DNA from: Lolium rigidum | Lineage: Eukaryota; Streptophyta; Magnoliopsida; Poales; Poaceae | Assembly: GCF_022539505.1 (NCBI RefSeq) | Contig: NC_061514.1 | Span: 333,295,090 to 333,359,089, forward strand | Direction of reading: 5' to 3' | DNA: 64,000 bases | Part shown: positions 55,892-64,000 of the stretch, in pieces | Position numbering within the stretch: the stretch's first letter is position 1 | Layout: each line of letters starts with the position of its first letter | Program-made: the position numbers and the translations under genes | Notes under the pieces: model-generated | What the model saw: only the letters and a program-made list of their open reading frames with translations | Told to the model about the DNA's origin: nothing | Database searches by the model: none

Positions 55892-57879
55892 TTAGAAGCT
55901 CTGAAAACCGATCTACCTCCACCCAACACTACTCCTTGAACGGGACTTTCCAGTTTCTTAGATAAGCTAAAACCAACCTCCAGTTTGATATCAATCCAAG
56001 GTACACTTAAACACTAATCTGTTAGCTTTCGATTTGTTTATCCGGAATGCATCCGGGAGATACATTGTAATGATTTATTTTGACCAATAAAGTGCTGATA
56101 TTTCACTAGAAAAACATATCGATCAGGTATATATGTAGTTTTGCAACCACCGCTAATTGTAGAAGCTTGTATGATTTGGATTCTGCAGTGAGACGGATTC
56201 CAAGCCTGAATGCCAAGCGCTAACTGTATTCCGTCTTCAGGCTTTGAAAAAAACCAGTGCTGGATTTTGAATTTCCAACGGCTACTATACTCGGTAGACC
56301 TAGTGGGCTGAGGCGATCGGAAATGACCACGGCAATGATGGACAAACCCAAGCTACACCTCGAGGTCACTCAAACACAATCTGTGCCTGCAATGCACCCA
56401 TGAAAAATTGTTTTAACTTAGAAATAACACTGTTGGAAAACCCAGCTTAGTTAGCATTTACGACTTTATTTTAAAAAATCTACACATAACTCAGACCATG
56501 AGCATTTAGAACCTATCCGGGGTAATAATTTACTTTCCATTAAAATAAATTGGGGCAACCCTTTTAAGAAAATAAAGAGATAACATTTGCTACGAAAAAG
56601 ATCGTTTATGTGGCATGCAACAATGAAACATGGGGGTAAATAAGACTTGTCGAATATTTCGGCAATTTTGGCTATCCCGTCTCCCCAAAAGCAGGTGGTT
56701 GTACGTATAGCCATCAGTACGTCCTTCATACAACTCTAAATTGTTTTGGTATTAATGACACAATATGGCTGGAGGCGCCTCAAAGAGAAAAGAGAGAAGA
56801 CAGTTTCCTAACATTTTAAAATTATTTTAGTCACTAGGAAACATACTATCAAGAGGGGATCTACTTCGGAAGGAATATGTGGAATTGAATCCGGTAAAGA
56901 AAACCCTAATTTGTAGAACTAAGTATTCCCAATCTTTGTTGTGAAAGAGACCCTCTAAATCTGGAAGTTGGAGTTTTTGGAACTCTAGGTATTGAAATTC
57001 CGGTGGATAGCTCACTGGAACTTCTAACCAACCTCATGCGAGAAACATTTGAACCTAAACATAAATTGTCAATATGTGGCGCATCATCGCCAAAATGTGA
57101 CAACCCTCCATCAAGGCCGGTAGTTCGAACCAGATATTGTCCAGAACAATGCGCTTATCACAGGGCTTGAACCATTATAGAAGAAGCACGGAAGGTAACC
57201 AAGTTACATAGACATGAAAAGCACATGTAGCCATTGAAAAATTCAAATAGGTTAGTATTAAGGATTTCAATAGCAGATATTGGTTATATTTAGATATGAC
57301 ATAGTTGCAATAAATAGCAAATGATAATTACACTCATTAATTTCACAATATTTGGATATGAAATGATCATAATAAATGGTAATCTTAATTACTCATTGAG
57401 TGCAATATATTTAGTAGATAGCAAATGATCAGGATAAATGGTAAATATTTATTACACTCATTTAAGTGATGCATATTTAGATACAACAAATGGTAATGCA
57501 ATTATGCCTTATATCGAAGAATTTTTGGCATGCAAATTTTCCTATAGTGGCTGAGGGTAAATCCATAAATGTTGGTCAACTTTAGGACCCACCATTTTTA
57601 GTGGAATTCTCGCAACTACAAAACTGTATAATAAAACCTTTTGTTGTCCCCTTTTATTTCTCGACATCTCTCCGCGCCACCATATGCATCTCATCCTCAA
57701 CCCGTCGCCACACACAATCCAACAAGGTTGATCAATCTTACCATTCTCGCTTGTAGTCATTTCTATTGTTGTCAGCACATGCCTCCCCCTTGACAGTTGT
57801 ACCTCACTTGATTAACATCGCCTTCATTATGTTCAAATTCCACAAAACCAATATCACAATATTATGATGTTGTGCATGT
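55892..57879. other. No gene; AT-rich spacer
   Basis: Apart from a short AT-rich tandem array (57284-57498) nothing was recognised. Small frames on the minus strand lack domains or splice context. Confidence 0.45.
57284..57498. repeat. AT-rich tandem array, ~70-bp unit, ~3 copies
   Basis: The motif series ATATTTAGATA.., AGCAAATGATCA/ATAATAAATGG, ATTACACTCATT recurs three times with a period of about 65-72 bp and many substitutions. Confidence 0.55.
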
Positions 57880-59532
57880 TGTTGGAAATATGCCCTAGAG
57901 GCAATCATGGATGATATATGTACTAATGTATTCATAAGTTAAAGTTTCATTGCATGGATATTTATATGTATTATCAAATATGTGATTCAACTGTGAAACT
58001 ATGTATTTATGATATTTATTCTAAATTATCCTTAGTCAACAAGATTAAGCAAAACACATAAACTGGACTAGTCAGTTGATGACCCATTTCTACTATGGGC
58101 ATGGTTGTGAATCTAACTCGGTCAAAGAGTTTGGTGAGTCAGACTAACCCATATTGAGAAACAAAACTAGCAAGTTTTCATTTGTATATTTCCCGCAATG
58201 AAATCCTTAGACCCGAGGTGATCGCATGATTCAAGTTGTGGATCGGACAACTTAGGTTCGACCAAACACTGTTCCATAATTGGGCAGTTATAAAGGTATA
58301 GTTTGGGCTGGTTGTGAATCAAGATACGTGACGTGGATGACCAAGATGAAATTTGCTTGTTCGACTTGGATAAATATTCTTTGTGCCCTCTCGAGTGATA
58401 TGACTCGGAAGCATGACCAGGCGCGATTCGTTTAAGGGTTAACCAAGGATTCGGACTAAGTGTTAGTAAGATGACTCAAATGACATATCTACTATATTTT
58501 ACTTCAACTCATTTCCCTGCTAGCTTGTAGTGCAAGGATCACACGAGAATTTCAAAGGACTGAATTTAATCATGCAAGACCCAATAAAGAGAAACCATTA
58601 ACACTATATTATTCACATCCTACTCACCCTTCAAGATACTAGGCATCATGAGGTCTGTACCTTGAGAATGTTTTCGTGTGGTGATCGTTTGAGTCTCAGG
58701 AGGTAGGCACCATGGGTTCTAAGGCGTTGCTCAGTCCAAAAGCAATGCTTCTAGCTCGCCTTAGACAACATTCTAAGGCGTTGCCCCGTCCAACCGAAAG
58801 GCTTCTAGCTCGCCGTAGGAAACACCATGAGGTGTCTTTCTTGGACCTTTTGACGTGTCTAGAGCATAGCTAAGGCGCACAAGTGTGCCGTGTAGGAAAA
58901 GGCGGGTACCGTAACCAGAGAGAAAGCTCCGGAGCACGATAAGCACATGTGCAAAAAAAAAGGAGAGAAATAGCGGGGAGCGGGAAAAAAATTATTGGTG
59001 GGGGCTAAGAGCATGCTGGAATAAAAAGAGGATGAGTAGGAGAGAGAAGCCACTCCACACCACACATGTGAGGGAGATCTCTTTCCTCTTCAGGCAGAGA
59101 CCGGTGACTTCAAGATCTCAGATCTGCGCCACCACCTCCCTCCTCTTCGGCATGGGCTCCTCCTCATCCTCCTCACCGTAGGCGCGCAGGTATGGCACCT
59201 CTCCCCTCATCTCTCTTATTCTCTCCTCTCTCCCTTCCTCTTTGTTCTTCTTTGGACCTTCTCCTCTTCTTCCCCTCCCATCTCTATCTTCTTCTCCCCG
59301 TCTTTGCTTTTTTTTACCATGACTAGCCCTTTTCTTAGTGTTGATGTAGTAGCAAAGTGTATCTTCTTTGATGGATCTTGCGTCTACTGATGCTTATGGT
59401 CTATCCCATGATCCTAGACGGAGATCTAAATCGAACAATCCAACTTAGATGCATTTTGGCCAGATTTACACATGAAGGTTTTACCTAGGTGTAAAGATGA
59501 AGTTCAAATAGAGTCGTGTCATCATGTAGACA
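57880..59532 (+). mobile_element. Angela/BARE-type copia LTR, solo or truncated
   Basis: Begins TGTTGGAAATATGCCCTAGA, the hallmark start of Angela/BARE/WIS LTRs, and runs about 1.65 kb. The end is put at GTAGACA (59532) because it is followed by AGATAATCTGAGCCCC, which may be a decayed tRNA-Met primer site. No coding domain follows, so the element is truncated or the LTR is solo. The right boundary is uncertain and no target-site duplication was confirmed. Less similar to the canonical family than the copy at 1797-4763. Confidence 0.55.
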
Positions 59533-60242
59533 AGATAATCTGAGCCCCATGCTATGAAGTCATATGTTCTAATAGTTATTATGGGGCGTGAAGCACAAGG
59601 TAATCGCCGGCTTAACGCCAAAGTTTTCCGCACAAAAAGAAGAAACCATTATCACACACCATTTGTTCGAAACGAACCCATCCTCTCTCGCACATCGGTG
59701 CCGGCGAATAATGGGAACACAAACCTTGTCAACAATGGTTGGTACAATCTTTTAAGGGACATCCATCATCGTAGGTACAACTTCGTTTTACTTCGGTACA
59801 ACTCATGGTTTGCTACGTGACACAAGCCATCGTACACTTCTTAGAAGCCCACTAGAGCTACGATGGCAGGAATGGCAAACCCCATTTCTTTTCAAATCAT
59901 ACGACGGAGGAGTGCTGTGGTCGTGAGCAAATCTCCATTTTCCCTCCCAAAAAACGCAGGATCACACACAGACACACTGCAGGAACTGAACTGAAAGTCC
60001 TCTCAGCAAGGCCAAACCACAATATAACCACGCGAGGCTCGTTGCCCTTCCTCGTTCTCCCCACCTCCTTCCTCCCGACGGAACCAGAATTCGCCCTCGC
60101 ACGCAGCCAACCCAAACCCCCAATCCCCCGCCCGATCCGCCCGGAACCCTAGGGATCCGCCCTGATCCGCCGCCGCGCCGGCACCCCCGCCCCGCAAACC
60201 CTAGGGATTCGCGGCGGCGGAGGCTCCTCCTCCGCGCGCGCC
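59533..60242 (+). promoter_or_regulatory. Upstream region and leader of the PTM-like gene
   Basis: 59533-59820 holds a frame without recognised domain. From about 60050 the sequence becomes C-rich and leader-like (CCCTAGGGATCCGCC repeats) up to the ATG at 60243 (GCGCCATGGCGG, strong context). No TATA box is evident, as often in housekeeping-type GC-rich promoters. Confidence 0.4.
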
Positions 60243-62163
60243 ATGGCGGACCTGGTGGGGCGGGCCGTGAAGAAGGCCTTCCCGGGCTTCGGGCTCTTCT
60301 CCGGCGTCGTCGAGTCCTACGACGCCCAGGCCGGCTACTTCCGCGTGCTCTACGACGACGGCGACTCCGAGGAGGTCGACGCCGACGAGATGGCCGACAT
60401 CCTCGTCGGCGCCCCCATGCCGCCGCAGCCCGAGACCCCCGGGGGCTCCGCCGGGAAGCGCCCTAAGAAGCGGAGGCGCGGGGACTCCCCGCACGGGACC
60501 GTTTCTGTATTGTTAGGGGAAGCCGCGGCTGTAGATGGGCTCCTGTCGAATGGGGATGCGCTCGCAACCCCGTCAGCGGCTGCAGATGGGCTCTCGAAGA
60601 AGCGGAGGGTCGACCCTGATCCGGAATCTTCCAGGCCAGTCCGTCGCAGCGCGAGGCAGGCCAAGGCGGCGGCGGCGGCATTGGCCGCCGAGATGGAGGC
60701 TGCAGCTACTTCAGCCGCCGAGACCTCACCCGCCGCCGACTCCGTGTCCCCGGTCCAGGTCGCTGCTAGTGCCACGCCGCAGCAGTCGAGCAGGAAGCGG
60801 CAGCGCGGGAACGGGAGCGGCCGGTACCGCTCGGTCGCGAGGGATTTGGAGGACGCCGCGGCCGCGGCGGACAGGATGCCGCCCAGGCCGGAGCTGCCGC
60901 CGTCGTCGCAGGGCTTGGACTTGGAGGGCCTCCCTGTCCTCGACGTCTTCCAGGTCTACTCCTGCTTGAGGTCGTTTAGCAAGCAGCTTTTCCTGAGCCC
61001 GTTCGCGCTGGACACGTTCGTGTCCGCGCTGCGGTGTGTGCACGTCAACCCCTTGATCGACTGGGTGCATTTCGCTTTGCTCCGCTCTCTCAAGAGCCAC
61101 TTGGAAGATCTCGCCCAGGAAGGAGACCCTCCGGCAATACACTGTATCAGGTATGATGAGCCTTTGATTCCTTCTTTTCAAGATAAGATTACAGGTTTTA
61201 GGCTCATTTTCTAATTATCTACTGTTAATTTGACAGGAACCTCAACTGGGAACTTTTAGACCTAGCAACATGGCCAATCTACCTTGCCGAGTACTTGCTG
61301 ACTCGGGGTTCAGAACTGAGGTACGGTGTGAAGCTTACAGATCTAATGCTGGATACGGAGTACTATAGGCAGCCAGCGACCGTGAAACTTGAGCTGCTGC
61401 GCTCGCTCTGTGATGACGTTATTGAGATCGAGGCTATTCGTTCTGAACTTGGTTCAAGGATGTCTGAGTTAGATGGAAATGACGACAGCTATAGAGGTAC
61501 CGGCATACGAAGAAAAAGGAGAGTTTCCTCTGTCAAGGCCCTAGCAGACCCTTCGCTGCCTCCAGAAGGCTCTGATGATGTGGATGATGGTAACAGTGAC
61601 GAGTGCTATCTCTGTGGTATGGATGGCAACCTGTTATGCTGCGATGGCTGTCCTTCAGCTTTCCACTCGAAATGTGTGGGGGTGGTGGAGGATCTGTTGC
61701 CTCAAGGAGATTGGTATTGCCCCGAGTGCTCGATGCAGAAGAATAATGGATCCAAAAACATGTCAAAGCTTGTCAGAGGAGCAGAGGTTCTGGGAACGGA
61801 TCCACATGGACGACTATACTTCGGCGCCTGTGGCTATCTTTTGGTGTAAGTCAATACGTATAGACTTTCTCTTTTGGTCTTCTGATGTGTACATCATTCT
61901 GATAGTTCCTTAGCCCTGATGTGATTGCTTAGGCTTCCTAATGAAAAACTAGTCAAAATATTTGTCATAGTTGTATGCTTGAGTGCCATTTTGTACGAGT
62001 GTACCATGACATTATCCATCTGTTGTTGACTTTTGTATTACATTTCCACATAGGATTTACGTCATACATGCATTCAGATGATTAAAAAGCTTGCATTTGC
62101 AGTATTTTTCACTGCATATCTAGCTCCCATTCCCTTGCACTTCATCTACCTGATTTGTGCTAT

Positions 62164-62194
<31 letters not shown>

Positions 62195-64000
62195 TTGATA
62201 ATAGGAAAAGTAACTTCCCAGTTTCTGGGATAAAGCATGGGAATACATGCAATACTCTGGTTTAGCAACATCAGATGCATTTCAGTTTGTAGACTCATTG
62301 ATCAAGGCTTACAATTTTTTTTTTGAAAATACTCATATATTGCAGAGATGTGATTTTTTTGTTTACCTTGAGAATTTAATTCTATATGTTCGCACTACAG
62401 TTGAATGGTTGGTTGTTGCATTAACAAATATATCACCTTATTAACTTGCAGGGTTGATTCATGTGATGCGGACTCTCCATGCCATTATTATGGTCAGATT
62501 GATCTTGATTCCCTTGTAACAGTGTTATTTCCATGTCATCATTCGTACAATTCAATCGTAAATGTGATCTCTTTATTCCGGGATACGGCAACTGAAACAT
62601 CTAATAATAACGGGCGGTATGAGAATAGCAAGGAATGTAGTACCTCTGAAAATGGGACAGATGGCAGGCACTCATCAATGAAACAACCTCGTGAACGTGG
62701 ACAGTGTATGATAGTTAAGGATGGTTCCTCTCAACAGTTGGATTCAGGGAAAGTTCGTACCTTAAATTCAGATCAAGATGCCGCACACCAAAATGAGAAG
62801 CCAAACGGAGCATCTCAACGTAACGCCTCTAGTGCCAACAAGGATAGCTGCAATTCTCAGCAAGATGATGTTTGCTTACATGCTAATGGTTTGTCTGCGG
62901 AGAACCAAAAAGGTCTGTCACCTCAAAAAGAAATAAGTGATTATTGTCTCCATTCTGACCCTGCTAGGTATATAAACTACTACAGTTTTGGTCAAATAGC
63001 AGCAGCGGCTGCTGCAGAGTTAAAGCTCAAGCTTTCTGAGAATGTGGAAGGAAAGAAGCTTGGTCAGGATGCAGTTTCCTTTCGGCTAAAAACAATATGC
63101 AAGAAATATGTTAATATTTTTGCACTGACTGATAAAAAGTTATCCGTGGAGCTTCTAAAAGAAAAATGTGGCTGGTGTAACTCCTGCCAGATCAGTGGTG
63201 GTGCTGATTGCATTTTCAGAGTTACTGATGTTAAGTGTATGGAGAGTACTAAACCATGTGCTGTTGGTCTTTTGTCAGAAAAGAATCAGGAAAGTCATAT
63301 TGTCCTTGCTACACATAACATTTTGTCAATTGAAGAACGTCTGAACGGTTTGCTATCTGGTCCATGGCAAAATCCGCAATATAGCATTTATTGGCGTAAG
63401 GCAGTTCTGATGGCTTCAGATGTATCGTCACTAAAGCAGCCTCTTCTCATGGTATAACTCGTTGAATGTTTTGTCTTTGTTAACAGCTTTATTTAATCTG
63501 TATGTACTAAACCCTTTCATGATTATTTCCTATTACTCTGCAGTTAGAGTCCAGTCTGCGACGTGTTGCCTTCTCAGGAGATTGGCAAAAACCAGCAGAC
63601 TCTGTTGAAGTTGTTGGGTCTGCATCTCATATCTTGGTCCGTTCATCCAATAAATCTCTAGGAGATGCAATTGCTAGAAAGCCAGGAAAGAAGCCACTTA
63701 ATGTTGAGCTCAAAGTTGACTCTCGTGATGTTGGTGTTTATTGGTGGAGGGGTGGAACATTGTCTCGTCAAGTGTTTCATTGGAAGAGGTTGCCTCAGTC
63801 ATTGGCCAGCAAATGTGCTCGGCAAGGTTGTATCTCCAATCTTCTGTCAGCTTCCAGATATGCTGTTTTCCGATGTATTAAACCTTTTTTATCTTGTATG
63901 TCTCAGCTGGGCGCAAGAAAATTCCCACCATAGTGTATCCTGAGGGTTCACAGTTTGCCAGGAGGCTCAAATACATAGCTTGGCGAGCTGCCGTGGAAAT
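60243..64000 (+). CDS. PTM-like DDT-PHD domain protein, 5' half
   Basis: Exons 60243-61150, 61237-61845, 62452-63451, 63544-63826 and 63907 onward, running off the window; phases agree and splice sites are canonical. Domains in order: Tudor-like N-terminus (about residues 4-55; VGRAVKKAFPGFGLFSGVVE, YFRVLYDDGDSEEVD), a basic low-complexity linker with KKRRRG/KKRR stretches (likely nuclear signals), DDT domain (about 230-295; LDVFQVYSCLRSFSKQLFL, PLIDWVHFALLRSL), the WHIM-like NLNWELLDLATWPIYLAEYL, then a C4HC3 PHD finger (about 424-466; CYLCGMDGNLLCCDGCPSAF, CPEC). This matches Arabidopsis PTM and its homologues; PTM is a chloroplast-envelope-tethered factor released to the nucleus in retrograde signalling, whereas its homologues are nuclear chromatin readers. 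The transmembrane part would lie beyond the window, so PTM versus homologue is undecided. Confidence 0.92.
62160..62197. repeat. (TTTA)n microsatellite in PTM-like intron 2
   Basis: About nine copies of TTTA in the 606-bp second intron. Confidence 0.9.

Noticed and set aside
59554..59820. 88-codon plus-strand frame upstream of the PTM-like gene
   Set aside because: No domain, starts right after a presumed LTR end and has AT-rich, unbiased codons.

Overview
The window is nuclear DNA from a cool-season grass (Poaceae, subfamily Pooideae; wheat/barley/oat/ryegrass relatives are the best guess). Evidence: an Angela/BARE-type copia LTR, Stowaway MITEs, LINE 3' ends of the grass type, a tRNA-derived SINE, GC-rich 5' exons, and orthologues of plant or grass genes (DUF6598 protein, neprosin-like protein, AIRP2-like RING E3, AAMP-like WD40, PTM-like DDT/PHD protein). 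A run of exactly 100 N marks a scaffold gap. Species cannot be fixed from the sequence alone.

Layout. 1-5285: 3' part of a gag-only LTR retrotransposon whose LTR holds an inverted Angela-like solo LTR, which itself holds a small CACTA element. 5286-13098: no convincing gene; two MITE-like foldbacks, a striking ~1.7-kb minisatellite (8.1-9.8 kb), a GC-rich LINE-tailed retroposon and a Helitron-type end. 13099-32958 (minus): exons of one neprosin-like gene, broken by a 2.5-kb solo LTR inside a coding exon and stretched by a ~14-kb intron filled with a Harbinger-like element, Helitron ends, gene fragments, a nested LINE/retroposon pair and MITEs. 33132-37609: a 343-bp TRIM and a very young non-autonomous gypsy element (gag plus protease, LTRs differing at 1 of 619 sites).

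38152-64000 is the gene-bearing half: a DUF6598 gene (minus, 3 exons), an AAMP-like WD40 gene (minus, 11 exons), an AIRP2-like RING E3 ligase gene (plus, 5 exons) and the 5' half of a PTM-like DDT-PHD gene (plus, runs off the window). Between them lie a SINE, a small solo LTR, a 903-bp near-perfect foldback just upstream of the RING gene, LINE remnants, a retroposon with clear target-site duplication and an Angela-like LTR.

The four genes with intact reading frames are unrelated in pathway (ABA/ubiquitin signalling, WD40 scaffold, chromatin/retrograde signalling, unknown DUF6598). They are neighbours rather than a cluster. The exon models were made by eye from splice sites, reading frame and protein family resemblance.
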